A stretch of 64,000 bases of DNA from WS-2 sp036507005 (GCA_036507005.1 DASXQT010000025.1:1-64000); one strand, 5' to 3'. Shown: positions 1 to 8,271, numbered from the stretch's first letter. A program made the numbers and translations. The notes: a model not told the origin generated them from the letters alone.

Positions 1-252
1 CCCGCAGCGCGCAGACCAGCGCCGCGCCGGCCGGCCCGGGAGCCCGCAGCGCGCAGACCAGCGCCGCGCCGGCCGCCCCGGGAGCCCGCAGCGCGCAGAC
101 CAGCGCCGCGCCGGCCGCCCCGGGAGCCCGCAGCGCGCAGACCAGCGCCGCGCCGGGCGGCCCGGGAGCTCGCACCGCGCCGACCAGCGCCGCGCCGGCC
201 AGCCCGGGAGCTCGCGCCGGGCAGACCACCGCCGCCCCGATCCGCGCCGGCG
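1..252. repeat. 42-bp tandem repeat array, about five full copies plus a decayed one
   Basis: Five contiguous 42-bp units begin at 1, 43, 85, 127 and 169, and a degenerate sixth begins at 211. Units 1-4 differ by only one to three bases and the array decays to the right. There are no spacers. The unit length is a multiple of three, and the frame that enters rsmG is open through the whole array, reading a 14-residue unit of the type PQRADQRRAGRPGS. The base changes among units 1-4 are silent in that frame. The array may be an intergenic minisatellite or part of a longer coding region running in from the left edge. Confidence 0.85.
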
Positions 253-280
253 CGAACCTCGCGTCGCCGTCGCGCGCCGC

Positions 281-994
281 ATGGGGCCGGCTGCGATCGA
301 GGAGTCGCCGACGCTCGCCGCGCGCTGGCCGGACGTGCGTCAGGTGCTCGATCGTCAGCCCTGGGACTCGCTGGCTGGCTGCCTCCTCAAGGCGGGCGCG
401 AACCCCGAGCAGACTCTCCCCAGACTGCGCCGATACTGCGAGCTTTTGCTGCAGTGGAACCGAAAGGTATCGAACCTGATATCGCGAAACGACGAACCCA
501 GGATCGTGCCGCGCCACCTGCAGGAATCGCTCGAGCCCGCCCACTGGCTTCGGTCGAGCGGCGCAGGCCGGTGGCTAGACTTCGGTTCCGGAGGCGGACT
601 TCCAGCGATTCCGCTGGCGATCGCCGGGGTCGGCGAGCGCTGGACGCTGGTCGAGTCTCGACGAACGAAGACGTTGTTTATGAGGAAGGTGTTGGAAGAG
701 CTTGAGATGCCGAACGTCGATGTCGTGCTCGCTCGCCTCGAGGACCTGATCGAACAGCCGGGGCATGCGTACGGCTACGATGGCTTCACGTCGCGAGCGA
801 CGCTGCCGCTGGCCCCGACCCTCAAGATGGCCGCATCGATCGTGCGCCCCGGAGGCGTTGCGTTCCTGTGGAAGGGTAGCAAGCGAGACGAGGAGATGGC
901 GGCGGATACCGCCTGGCAGGTCAACTGGGACTTCAACGACCTGCTCGGGATCGGAGACGGCGCTACTGCTGTCGCTAGATTCACGAGGAAATGA
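281..994 (+). CDS. rsmG: 16S rRNA (guanine-527-N7)-methyltransferase RsmG (GidB)
   Basis: This enzyme transfers a methyl group from SAM to N7 of G527 of 16S rRNA in the cytoplasm. The 237-residue product shows the RsmG pattern: an N-terminal helical part with 'YCELLLQWNRKVSNLIS', a conserved 'PRHLQESL', and the SAM-binding glycine loop 'WLDFGSGGGLPAIPL' near residues 97-111. It is about 30 residues longer at the N terminus than the usual 207-residue enzyme. The reading frame is open further upstream through the 42-bp repeats, so the start is not certain; the ATG used here is the last in-frame one before the conserved domain. Its position just ahead of parA-parB is the classic gidB-parA-parB order near the origin in many bacteria. 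Confidence 0.93.
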   Translation: MGPAAIEESPTLAARWPDVRQVLDRQPWDSLAGCLLKAGANPEQTLPRLRRYCELLLQWNRKVSNLISRNDEPRIVPRHLQESLEPAHWLRSSGAGRWLDFGSGGGLPAIPLAIAGVGERWTLVESRRTKTLFMRKVLEELEMPNVDVVLARLEDLIEQPGHAYGYDGFTSRATLPLAPTLKMAASIVRPGGVAFLWKGSKRDEEMAADTAWQVNWDFNDLLGIGDGATAVARFTRK

Positions 995-1020
995 ACTAGA
1001 TAGATTGTTTCGTAGCGATC

Positions 1021-1036
1021 TGTTTCACGTGAAACA
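1021..1036. promoter_or_regulatory. parS centromere site (perfect palindrome)
   Basis: The 16 bases tgtttcacgtgaaaca match the consensus parS palindrome exactly. The site lies in the 154-bp gap between rsmG and parA. ParB dimers nucleate here and spread to form the partition complex, so the site marks an origin-proximal position. Confidence 0.95.
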
Positions 1037-1148
1037 ATCTGCTTGCCTCGCGACGCGTCTCCGATCTATCTTGCGTTTCGCGAGCAAGCCTCGCGCGTGA
1101 ATTCTCACCACTTGCGGGCAGGAAGTCCGCCCCCGCCTATCTCAGGGA

Positions 1149-1907
1149 ATGGGACGAGTAATCGCGATCGCCAGCCAGAAGGGTGGCGTAGGCAAGACGA
1201 CCACGACGATCAACCTCGGCGCCTGCCTTGTGGAGCAAGGGCGCCGCGTCCTGATCGTCGACATCGATCCGCAGAGCAACGCGTCGAGCGGCCTCGGAAT
1301 CAACGGGAACGATCAGCGCCTCGGCGTCTACGAGGCCCTCGTCACCCCTGATGGCGTGCCGGCCGGCGTGCAGACATCGCTCCCCGGGCTGGAGATCCTG
1401 ACCTCCGGGCAGAGACTCTCGGGTGCCGAAGTCGAGCTGGTGGGCGTGATGGCACGTGAGGCCAGGCTCAAGACCGCCATCGCCCCGCTGCGCGAGCAGT
1501 ACGATTTCATCCTGATCGACTGCCCGCCGTCGCTCGGCCTCCTCACCGTCAACGCGCTCACCGCTGCGGACTCGGTGCTGATCCCGCTCCAGTGCGAGTA
1601 CCTGGCGCTCGAGGGGCTCACGCAGCTCATCGGCGCCATCCGGCTCGTGCAGGATCACCTCAATCCAGCGCTACGCATCGAGGGTGTCCTGCTGACCATG
1701 TTCGACGCCCGCCTCAACCTCGCCCAGCAGGTCGTGGACGAGGCCCGCAAGTTCTTCTCGGATCGGGTTTACAAGACAGTGATTCCGCGCAATGTAAGGC
1801 TCGGCGAGGCACCATCGTTCGGCAAGCCCATCATTCTCTACGATCCACACAGCGTCGGCGCCGAGAAGTACCGTGAGCTGGCGCGGGAGGTCCTCGAGCA
1901 TGCATAG
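1149..1907 (+). CDS. parA: Chromosome partitioning ATPase ParA (Soj)
   Basis: ParA is a nucleoid-binding ATPase that drives segregation of ParB-parS complexes. The 252-residue sequence has the deviant Walker A motif KGGVGKTTT (residues 11-19), a Walker A' region 'VLIVDIDPQSN', and the Walker B-like 'YDFILIDCPPSLG'. The length is normal for chromosomal Soj/ParA without an N-terminal HTH. The start has an upstream 'agggaa' ribosome site. Its 3' end overlaps the start of parB by 8 bases, so the two are an operon and probably translationally coupled. Confidence 0.97.
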   Translation: MGRVIAIASQKGGVGKTTTTINLGACLVEQGRRVLIVDIDPQSNASSGLGINGNDQRLGVYEALVTPDGVPAGVQTSLPGLEILTSGQRLSGAEVELVGVMAREARLKTAIAPLREQYDFILIDCPPSLGLLTVNALTAADSVLIPLQCEYLALEGLTQLIGAIRLVQDHLNPALRIEGVLLTMFDARLNLAQQVVDEARKFFSDRVYKTVIPRNVRLGEAPSFGKPIILYDPHSVGAEKYRELAREVLEHA

Positions 1908-2751
1908 GAAAGCCCTGGGTAGAGGTCTCGAAGCGCTGATTCCTTCCGCGGGCGTGGCCCTGGACGGCCCGCAGCCAGGCGTGCGAGAGCTGCCGATCGA
2001 CGATGTCGGGCCCAATCCGTTCCAGCCGCGATCGCGGTTCGACGACGAGGCGATCCAGGAGCTGGCGGCCTCGATCAAGTCCACCGGCGTCCTGCAGCCG
2101 ATCCTCGTACGGCGTTCGGCCGGCGACGGATACCAGCTCGTCGCCGGCGAGCGGCGCCTGAGAGCGGCGCGCCTCGCCGGGCTCGATCGCATTCCAGCCG
2201 TGGTGCGCGAGGTCGAAGAGCGCGAGATGATGGAGCTGGCTCTGATCGAGAACGTCCAGCGCGAGGACTTGAACCCGATCGACGAGGCGAACGCGTATCA
2301 GGCCCTGGTCGACAAGATCGGGCTCACCCACGACCAGATCTCGGAACGCGTCGGGAAGCAGCGCGCATCCATCACCAACTCGCTGCGTCTGCTCACTTTG
2401 CCTCCGGAAGTGCGCGAGATGGTTTCACGTGGAACATTGACCGCCGGGCACGCCCGGTCGCTCCTCGGGCTCCCGACGGCGGGCGATCAGCTCGCGGCCG
2501 CGCGGTACGTGCACGCGAAGGGATTCTCGGTGCGGCGAACCGAGGCGTTCGTTCGGCGGCGAATCCGCAATCAGCGGGGCCGCCCACGGTCCGTGCGCCC
2601 GGAATGGCTGGTGGGATGGGAGAACAAGCTGCAGCAGAAGTTCAGCACGCGGGTCACGATCGCAGCCGGGCGGCGGGGCGGGAAGGTCGAGTTCGAGTAC
2701 TACGGGCAGCAGGACCTGGAGCGCCTGCTCGAAGCATGGGGAGTGATGTGA
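1900..2751 (+). CDS. parB: Chromosome partitioning protein ParB (Spo0J), CTP-dependent parS-binding clamp
   Basis: ParB binds parS and loads as a sliding CTP-switched clamp. The protein begins 'MHRKALGRGLEALIPS', the standard ParB N terminus that stimulates ParA. It continues with the ParB/Srx CTPase signature 'LVAGERRLRAARLAG' and 'ALIENVQREDLNPIDEA', then the HTH region ('SERVGKQRASITNSLRLL'). The ATG at 1900 is preferred over an in-frame GTG 27 bases upstream, because it has a 'gggagg' ribosome site 9 bases ahead and matches the family N terminus. The gene carries an internal parS-like site at 2421-2436. Confidence 0.96.
   Translation: MHRKALGRGLEALIPSAGVALDGPQPGVRELPIDDVGPNPFQPRSRFDDEAIQELAASIKSTGVLQPILVRRSAGDGYQLVAGERRLRAARLAGLDRIPAVVREVEEREMMELALIENVQREDLNPIDEANAYQALVDKIGLTHDQISERVGKQRASITNSLRLLTLPPEVREMVSRGTLTAGHARSLLGLPTAGDQLAAARYVHAKGFSVRRTEAFVRRRIRNQRGRPRSVRPEWLVGWENKLQQKFSTRVTIAAGRRGGKVEFEYYGQQDLERLLEAWGVM
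2421..2436. promoter_or_regulatory. Second parS-like site inside parB
   Basis: ggtttcacgtggaaca matches 14 of 16 positions of the perfect parS at 1021 and retains the core TTTCACGTG. Parts of it are read as codons of ParB. In Bacillus subtilis a parS lies within spo0J, so an intragenic site has precedent. Confidence 0.75.
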
Positions 2752-2845
2752 GGCCGGGACACTCGGCGTGCGCAGTCCGCGCACTCCATTCCGCGCCCCC
2801 CATGCCCACGGCGAGCAGCGCTTCGTGGAAGAGAGGGATCCCAGC

Positions 2846-3259
2846 ATGATGAAGTTTCGGCCCCGCCCGGCGGAGAACAACGGTCCGCCGCCGCCCAACA
2901 CGGTCCTGGGAGTCGGCTCGAGCCTCCGTGGCACCCTCATGGTGACGGGCACGCTCCGCATCGATGGCGAGTTCGAGGGAGACATACTCAACTGCGACCG
3001 GATCGAGGTCGGCGAGCACGGCGTGATGCGCGCCGACATCGAGGTGAAGGAAGCCCTCATCCTGGGACGCGTGCACGGGAACATCCGCGCCCTCGGCTCC
3101 ATCGAGATGAGGACCGGAGCGCGGGTCGAGGGGGACGTCGCGGCGATCAGCGTGGCGATGGAGCCCGGGGTCTATTTCAGCGGCCGGTGCACGATGCTCG
3201 AGTCGGGGTTCGAGAGCGTCGAGCTGGGCCCGATCGCGGAGCGCCGGGCGGATCGGTGA
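2846..3259 (+). CDS. Bactofilin family cytoskeletal protein
   Basis: Bactofilins polymerise without nucleotide into beta-helical filaments that scaffold morphogenesis or chromosome positioning. The 137-residue product has a disordered proline-rich N terminus, then the repeated beta-strand pattern of the DUF583 domain: 'LRGTLMVTGTLRIDGEFEGDI', 'IEVGEHGVMRADIEV', 'ALILGRVHGNI', 'GARVEGDV'. The start is one of two adjacent ATGs behind a 'gagaggga' ribosome site. It follows parB by about 95 bp. In Myxococcus, bactofilins act with ParABS, so the neighbourhood is meaningful, but a partition role here is inference. Confidence 0.9.
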   Translation: MMKFRPRPAENNGPPPPNTVLGVGSSLRGTLMVTGTLRIDGEFEGDILNCDRIEVGEHGVMRADIEVKEALILGRVHGNIRALGSIEMRTGARVEGDVAAISVAMEPGVYFSGRCTMLESGFESVELGPIAERRADR

Positions 3260-3275
3260 GATCGGCGGACGCGTC

Positions 3276-4298
3276 CTGAGCGCGCCTGGCGATCACGAGC
3301 ATCGCTCTGCCGAGCAGCAAGATACCGGCACTGACAAGGCAGCTCGCGATGCCCCAACGCCCACCAACGCCCCGCCCGTAGACGCCGCGCGCGGTCGCTG
3401 GCTGATCTTCGGCGCGACGCTGTTCTGGGGCACGTCGGCCACGCTCGCGCGCTTCGTCTTTCGCGACCGCCACGTGCCCGCCCTCACCGCGGTCGAGCTG
3501 CGGCTCGCAATCTCGGTTGCGTTCCTCGGGCCGTGGCTCGCCCTGCGCCGGCCGGCGGCCCTGCGGGTCAGCCGGGCGGATTGGGGCTACTTCCTGGTGC
3601 TCGGGATCTTCGGTGTGGCCGCAGTCCAGGGTACGTACTACTACGCCATCTCCGTCCTGGGCGTACCGCTCGCCATCCTGATCCAGTACCTGGCGCCGGC
3701 GCTCATCGTCGGCTACGACGCGCTGCGCGGCACGCGGGTGCGGGTCGCGACCGTGGTCGCCCTGGCGAGCGCGACCCTCGGCATCGCGATGCTGGTGAGC
3801 AACCTCGATCCCGCCACATTCCGGGCGCGGCCGATTCACGTCCGGCCGCTCGACTGGGCGGTGGGCTTCGGCTCGGCGGTCTCGTTCGCGTTCTACGTCG
3901 TGTTCTCGAAGCGCGGGCTGCGGCGCTACCCGCCCGAGACCGTGCTCCTCTACACCTTCCTCATCGCGGGGCTGGCCTGGGCCATCGTCACCCCGCCCTG
4001 GCGGATCGCCGCCGCGGGGTACGGCGCGGATCTATGGCTGCTGTTCGCGGCGCTCGGCGTGTTCTCGACTCTCGTGCCGTTCGTGCTCTTCAACTCCGGC
4101 CTGCGCCGTCTCTCGGCCGCGGAAGCCGGCATCATGGCCACGCTCGAGCCGGTCGTTGCCGTGCTCTCGGCGGCCGCCTTCCTCGGCGAGAGCCTGAGAG
4201 CATTGCAGTGGATCGGGGCCCTGCTCGTGCTCTTCGGCGCTTCGCTCGCTTCCGCGCGGGCCCCGAGGGCCGCACCCGCAGTGCCGGAGCGCGGGTGA
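3276..4298 (+). CDS. EamA/DMT-superfamily transporter (RhaT/YdcZ-like permease)
   Basis: This is an inner-membrane metabolite or drug exporter of the 10-TM DMT superfamily, made of two EamA repeats. The first starts at 'RWLIFGATLFWGTSATLARF' and the second at 'WAVGFGSAVSFAFYVVFSKRGL', ending 'SLRALQWIGALLVLFGASL', a typical EamA end. The substrate cannot be told. The start is a problem. The reading frame is open from within bactofilin, but there is no ATG, GTG or TTG until a GTG at 3474, which would remove the first membrane helix. A CTG at 3276 is given as a tentative start. An undetected frameshift near the 5' end is an alternative. Confidence 0.8.
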   Translation: MSAPGDHEHRSAEQQDTGTDKAARDAPTPTNAPPVDAARGRWLIFGATLFWGTSATLARFVFRDRHVPALTAVELRLAISVAFLGPWLALRRPAALRVSRADWGYFLVLGIFGVAAVQGTYYYAISVLGVPLAILIQYLAPALIVGYDALRGTRVRVATVVALASATLGIAMLVSNLDPATFRARPIHVRPLDWAVGFGSAVSFAFYVVFSKRGLRRYPPETVLLYTFLIAGLAWAIVTPPWRIAAAGYGADLWLLFAALGVFSTLVPFVLFNSGLRRLSAAEAGIMATLEPVVAVLSAAAFLGESLRALQWIGALLVLFGASLASARAPRAAPAVPERG

Positions 4299-4359
4299 GC
4301 GCTGCCGCTCGCCCGCGCCCGTTGCATTGCCCCGCACTCGTTCCCTCGCCCCGCCTCGC

Positions 4360-4827
4360 TCAGCTCGCGCGCGCCAGGTCCTCGTGCGATTCGCTCACGC
4401 CGTGGAGCGCCCGCAGCCGCTCGCGCACCCGCTCCACGCGCATCGCGCTCACGGTCTCGACCGCGTAGCGCTCGTCCCACGCCAGGTTGCCGCCCAGCCA
4501 GACTCGCAGCTCGGGGCACTGCGAGAGGAGCGTGATCCCGGTGCGCCCCTTGAGCTCCCGCACCACGCTCGCCACGCTCTGCGACGGCCGCAGGGCCATG
4601 AGCACGTGCACGTGGTCCGGGCCCGCCGCCACCTCCAGCAGCGAATGGCCGCGCTCGTCGCACGCGAGGCGGATCAAGTCCTGGATGGCCCGGACGTGCC
4701 GCGTCTTGAGCACCGGCTTGCGCCCGCGCGTGGACCACGTGATGAGGTAGTGGAGCTGGCTGCGGTAGATCGGCTCCCAGCGACCTCGCATCGCCTCATT
4801 CAATTCGGGAGCCAGTTCGTGATTCAC
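4360..4827 (-). CDS. IS200-like Y1 transposase, REP-associated (RAYT) type
   Basis: This is a single-strand DNA transposase/nuclease of the HUH (Y1) family. The HUH motif is 'DHVHVL', and the likely catalytic tyrosine lies in 'RYAVETV' near the C terminus. A typical family opening is 'YRSQLHYLITWSTRGRKPVL'. The GTG start at 4827 is chosen because 'ggaggaagg' lies just upstream; an ATG 13 codons earlier has no such site. At 155 residues it is normal for the family. No flanking inverted ends or TnpB partner were found, so it looks like a lone, possibly domesticated RAYT. Nearby hairpins are better explained as the lexA terminator. Confidence 0.85.
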   Translation of the reverse strand: MNHELAPELNEAMRGRWEPIYRSQLHYLITWSTRGRKPVLKTRHVRAIQDLIRLACDERGHSLLEVAAGPDHVHVLMALRPSQSVASVVRELKGRTGITLLSQCPELRVWLGGNLAWDERYAVETVSAMRVERVRERLRALHGVSESHEDLARAS

Positions 4828-4878
4828 GGTCCTTCCTCCCTGCGGGGACGGTGAACGTATGTGCACCTCGACTCGCTG

Positions 4879-4901
4879 AAAAACGGGAGCGCAAGCTCCC
4901 G
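4879..4901 (-). terminator. Rho-independent terminator of lexA
   Basis: On the minus strand, a 7-bp perfect stem (CGGGAGC / GCTCCCG) with a 4-base loop is followed directly by five T residues. It lies 34 bases downstream of the lexA stop codon. Confidence 0.75.
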
Positions 4902-4935
4902 GGGGATGCTGAAGTGCGTCGGTTTGGATGCAGTC

Positions 4936-5538
4936 TCAACGCGTAAGGGTGCGGATCACTCCTCTCACGATGCCCAGGATCCGGAACTCGCTCTCCGGGC
5001 TCACGGGGATCGGCTCGTACTTCGGGTTGGCCGCCACCAGCTCCGCACCGCCGCGCCCGGGCCGGTAGTACTTGACCGTAGCCTCGTCCCCGAGGAGCGC
5101 GACGACGATCTCGCCCGCGCTCGCGGTGTCCTGCTGGCGAACGATCACGTAGTCCCCCGCGAGGATTCCAGCGTCCACCATGCTGTCGCCCCGCACCCGC
5201 AGCGCGAACAGGCCTTTCGGGTCGCCGAAGACCTCTCCGGGCTCCAGCGTTCCCTCACGCGACTCCTCGGCCAGGATCGGCTGGCCCGCGGCGACCCGCC
5301 CCAGAATCGGAATCCCGCCGCGCCCGACCGGCTGGGACACGCCTTCGATGCCGCGCGAAATCCTCTCGCTGCGCTTGAGGTGGCCGGCCTTCTCGAGCAG
5401 GTTGAGGTAGTAGCGCACGCCGTTGGTGGACGAAATCCCGTAGGCGCTCCCGATCTCCCGGATCGTCGGCGGGTAGCCATGCTCGCGCGCGAAGCGCTGA
5501 ATGAAGCTCAGGATCTCGCGTGCCCGATCGTTCAACAT
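4936..5538 (-). CDS. lexA: SOS repressor LexA (autocleaving serine peptidase)
   Basis: LexA represses DNA-damage genes and self-cleaves when RecA filaments form. The 200-residue product has an N-terminal winged HTH ('LNDRAREILSFIQRFAREHG', 'PPTIREIGSAYGISSTNGVR') and a C-terminal S24 peptidase domain. The expected residues are present: a cleavage site Ala84-Gly85 in 'GRVAAGQP', catalytic Ser119 in 'VRGDSMVDAGI', and Lys156 in 'EATVKYY'. The ATG has an 'aagggag' ribosome site 8 bases upstream. The gene has its own promoter with an embedded palindromic operator (5590-5619) and a terminator, consistent with a monocistronic autoregulated unit. Confidence 0.97.
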   Translation of the reverse strand: MLNDRAREILSFIQRFAREHGYPPTIREIGSAYGISSTNGVRYYLNLLEKAGHLKRSERISRGIEGVSQPVGRGGIPILGRVAAGQPILAEESREGTLEPGEVFGDPKGLFALRVRGDSMVDAGILAGDYVIVRQQDTASAGEIVVALLGDEATVKYYRPGRGGAELVAANPKYEPIPVSPESEFRILGIVRGVIRTLTR

Positions 5539-5589
5539 GTAACGCGCTCCCTTCGGTCGAAAGGTCCGTGGCGGACCTGGCACCCGATA

Positions 5590-5619
5590 AAGATGCTGCA
5601 CACGCGTGCAGGGAGTCAA
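5590..5619 (-). promoter_or_regulatory. lexA promoter with LexA operator CTGCAC-N4-GTGCAG
   Basis: On the minus strand, TTGACT (5614-5619) and CATCTT (5590-5595) stand 18 bases apart as -35 and -10 elements. Between them lies a perfect 6+6 palindrome, CTGCAC-N4-GTGCAG (5596-5611). The same palindrome overlaps the promoter of the SplB-like gene at 36151, which supports its being the LexA box of this organism. The predicted start of transcription gives a leader of about 45 bases. Confidence 0.75.
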
Positions 5620-6066
5620 GCGGTTTTTTCGCGGGTGAGGGCAGCCGGTCCCGACCGGCTGCGGAGCCGCGGGGGCCAGCCGCGCTCGAGAGCTTCCGAG
5701 ACATCCGCCTCCCGCGCTTCTGACCTCGCGGACGCGCGCGATCCGGGCGACACGATTCGCGCTTTTCGTCCCGGCGATGACAGCGACGCGAACGTCGTGG
5801 ACAGAACTCGCGCCAAGGGCGGCGCGCCCGCTCGCACGCGCCGGTCGAGAGCGACGCGCGCGCCATGCACTTAGTGAGACACGCGTGACCGCGGCGCGGA
5901 GCGGTCCACAGATTGCGATGGGGCACGGGCGAGATCGAAAGATCTCGGACCGCGACAGGCAAGGGGCGGCAGGTCGAGCCCGCGGCGGTTGATCGCAATC
6001 GGGGGCCGGTTGGCCAAAGTGGTCTCGCCTCCGCTGCCTTGTCGGTCGTGGGAGACGCAAACGCGA
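5620..6066. other. Intergenic region between lexA promoter and TonB-receptor terminator; no gene seen
   Basis: I find no convincing gene in this stretch. Open frames on both strands lack family signatures and start sites. A perfect 10-bp inverted repeat with a 2-base loop (GCAGCCGGTC / GACCGGCTGC) occupies 5641-5662, just upstream of the lexA promoter. It could be a terminator for read-through from the right or a cruciform-type regulatory site. Confidence 0.5.
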
Positions 6067-6093
6067 GCCCGGCGCAAGCGAAGCGCGCCGGGC
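6067..6093 (-). terminator. Probable terminator of the TonB-receptor operon
   Basis: A perfect 9-bp stem (GCCCGGCGC / GCGCCGGGC) with a 9-base loop lies 25 bases beyond the receptor stop codon. It is followed on the minus strand by only a weak T-rich stretch, so termination efficiency is uncertain. Confidence 0.45.
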
Positions 6094-6117
6094 CCGCGTC
6101 GTTCTTGCGAGCCGCCG

Positions 6118-8217
6118 CTACTGCCAGCGCACTGTGACCCCTCCCGAGAGCGTGCGCGGCATCCCGGGCTCGTAGAACCTCCCGCCGGTGCCGTTGATGA
6201 ACGCGCACGCCACGTACTCGTCGTCGGCGAGGTTCTGACCGGCGACGAAGCCGCGCAGGGTGATCGAGCGGAACGACCGCTGGCAGCCCAGGGTGGCGCC
6301 CAGCACGGTGTGCGGGGGCACCCGCGCCCCGTTGCCGTCGTCGGCGAAGTAGCGGCCGACGCTCTCGACCGTGCCCTCGAGCGAGAATCCCATGGGCAGC
6401 GCGACGCGCGCGCCGCCGTTCGCCACCATGCCCGGCAGGCCCGCGATCTCCTTTCCGTCGAACAGCGAATCGTCGCGCACGTAGTGAACGTACTCGTTGT
6501 CCGAAACGGTGAGCGCCCCGTTCAGCGTGAGGTCGCGAAGCGGGGACCAGGTGAGGCCCGCCTCCGCCCCGCGCCGGCGCGACTTTCCGGCGGTGAAGAA
6601 GAACGAGCCGCCGTTCCACGGCACGATGTCGTCGCGCACGTCGATCCAGTAGAGCGCGGCGTCGTAGCGCAGGCCGCCCGCGAGCGCGCCGCGGCCGCCG
6701 AGCTCGTAGGTGCTCGAGCGGGTGGCGTCGAGCAGCGGGTTGATGGCGGTCGGCGGCAGCGCCGGCGGCGGATCGATCTCGTTGAATGCCGGCGCCTCGA
6801 CTCCGCCGCCGAGCGCGGCGTAGACGGTGTGGGCGCCGGCGGTGTAGCTCACTGCCGCCTTGGGCGTCCAGCGCTCGAAGCGCTTCTCGGCGTCGAGCGC
6901 GGGCGTGACGTAGTCCTCGGCGATGTACCACAGGATGTCGTAGCGCGCCGCGAGCCGCGCCGACCAGGCCTCGTGCCAGCGCAGCTCGGCCTGCGCGAAC
7001 CCGCCGGCGGAGTTGGCGGCCTCGCGCTTGTCGGCCCTGAGCGTGGTGCCGCGATCGCCCTCGGGGGTCAGGTTGTAGAACAGGATCGCGCCGTCCTGGA
7101 ACGCCTCGTCCAGCCCGGCGCTCACCACGGTGCTCAGGTCCGGATCGAGCGTGAGCGCGCCGCGGTAGGTGGCCGACCCGCCGGTGTGGTAGCGGGTGAA
7201 GTCGCGGAAGCTGCCGCGCTCCGAGCGCTGCAGGTACTTGGGCTCGACGAAGCCCACCAGCGCCAGGTCGTGCGCGGGCGCCAGCGACTTGTCGAGCGTG
7301 AGCGCCACACGGCCCTGGCGGTCGCGGCGGCGCTCGTCGCGGGTGACGTAGGTCGGGTTCGCCTGCGCCGGATCGGCCGCGAGCTCGGCTCCGGTGAGCG
7401 CCCCGGGGAACCGGCTGATGTCGGTCACCGCGTCGAGCAGCACGCCGAGCCGCGTTCCCTGCGAGAGCTCGGCCGCGAGGCGGAGCTGGGCGAGGCTCCG
7501 CGAGCCCTCGCTGTGGCGGCGCCAGCCGCCGAAGGTGGAATTCACCAGCGACAGCACCGCCCGCGAGCGGCCGAGCGCGAAGCCCGCCACGGTCTGCTCG
7601 CGGTGGTAGCCGAACTCGCCGGCAATCGCGCGCGTCTCGCTGTAGCCGCGGGGAAACGCGAGGTCGGTGCTCAGGTTCACCACCCCGCCCGAGGCGTTGC
7701 CGTAGAGCGCCGAGGCGTTGCTGCGCGAGACCTCCACGCGATCGGCGAGCCCGAGGTCCACGAGGTCGAGCGAGGTGCGCCCGTCGGGCTCGGTCACCGG
7801 GACGCCGTCGGTGAGCACGCGGATCCCGCGCACGTTGGCCACGTTCGAGCGGTCGCCGCTGCCGCGGGCGCCGAACCCGCGGATCGTGAGGCGCACGTCC
7901 TGCGAGCCGGCGCGGCTCTGGACCAGCACGCCCGGCACGCCGACGAGCGCGTCCGCCAGGCTGATGTTGCGGGAGTTCTCGAAGCGCCCGCGGCTCACCA
8001 CCGTGAGCGCCGCGGGGATGGTGCGCAGGGACTCGGGCACGCGCGTGCCCACCACCACCACTTCCGGCAGCGGCACCACCGCCGTGTCGCCCGGGGACGC
8101 GCCCCGCAGCACCGCGGCGTTGGTGTCGCGCATCGCGTGGGTCTGCGCCCGTGCCGGGGGCGCGAAGAGAAGCATCATGCCGGCCAGCACGGCGCCGGCG
8201 GTCCGATCAGTCGCCAT
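6118..8217 (-). CDS. TonB-dependent outer-membrane receptor (FecA-like)
   Basis: This is an outer-membrane beta-barrel that imports a bound ligand, often a ferric siderophore or cobalamin, using energy from TonB. The 699-residue protein has a signal peptide ('LAGMMLLFAPPARAQ'), then a plug domain: 'LPEVVVVGTRVPESLRTIP', 'LADALVGVPGVLVQSR', 'RLTIRGFGARGSGDRSNV', 'RVEVSRSNASALYGNASGG'. A barrel of repeated aromatic-rich strands follows. The ATG at 8217 is preceded by 'ggagga' at good spacing. The gene immediately upstream (8272-8949) is co-oriented with a 54-bp gap and probably co-transcribed. The ligand is not evident, and no siderophore genes lie nearby. Confidence 0.92.
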   Translation of the reverse strand: MATDRTAGAVLAGMMLLFAPPARAQTHAMRDTNAAVLRGASPGDTAVVPLPEVVVVGTRVPESLRTIPAALTVVSRGRFENSRNISLADALVGVPGVLVQSRAGSQDVRLTIRGFGARGSGDRSNVANVRGIRVLTDGVPVTEPDGRTSLDLVDLGLADRVEVSRSNASALYGNASGGVVNLSTDLAFPRGYSETRAIAGEFGYHREQTVAGFALGRSRAVLSLVNSTFGGWRRHSEGSRSLAQLRLAAELSQGTRLGVLLDAVTDISRFPGALTGAELAADPAQANPTYVTRDERRRDRQGRVALTLDKSLAPAHDLALVGFVEPKYLQRSERGSFRDFTRYHTGGSATYRGALTLDPDLSTVVSAGLDEAFQDGAILFYNLTPEGDRGTTLRADKREAANSAGGFAQAELRWHEAWSARLAARYDILWYIAEDYVTPALDAEKRFERWTPKAAVSYTAGAHTVYAALGGGVEAPAFNEIDPPPALPPTAINPLLDATRSSTYELGGRGALAGGLRYDAALYWIDVRDDIVPWNGGSFFFTAGKSRRRGAEAGLTWSPLRDLTLNGALTVSDNEYVHYVRDDSLFDGKEIAGLPGMVANGGARVALPMGFSLEGTVESVGRYFADDGNGARVPPHTVLGATLGCQRSFRSITLRGFVAGQNLADDEYVACAFINGTGGRFYEPGMPRTLSGGVTVRWQ

Positions 8218-8271
8218 GATTCCGTCCTCCGTATTCGAGAGCAAGGTGGAGTCTCGTGAGGGGACGGAATC

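Noticed and set aside
1..252. Possible CRISPR array at the left edge
   Set aside because: The repeats are directly adjacent with no spacers, the units are not dyad-symmetric, and no cas gene is nearby.
4360..4900. A full insertion sequence around the Y1 transposase
   Set aside because: No terminal hairpins or TnpB gene were found. The nearby hairpin is placed and oriented as a lexA terminator.
5255..6931. A 558-codon minus-strand frame overlapping lexA and the TonB receptor
   Set aside because: It runs across the lexA promoter and both genes in a different frame and shows no family pattern.
5989..8259. A 756-codon plus-strand frame opposite the TonB receptor
   Set aside because: The minus strand encodes a complete receptor with plug and barrel motifs; the plus frame has only low-complexity Arg/Ala/Val/Gly-rich sequence.
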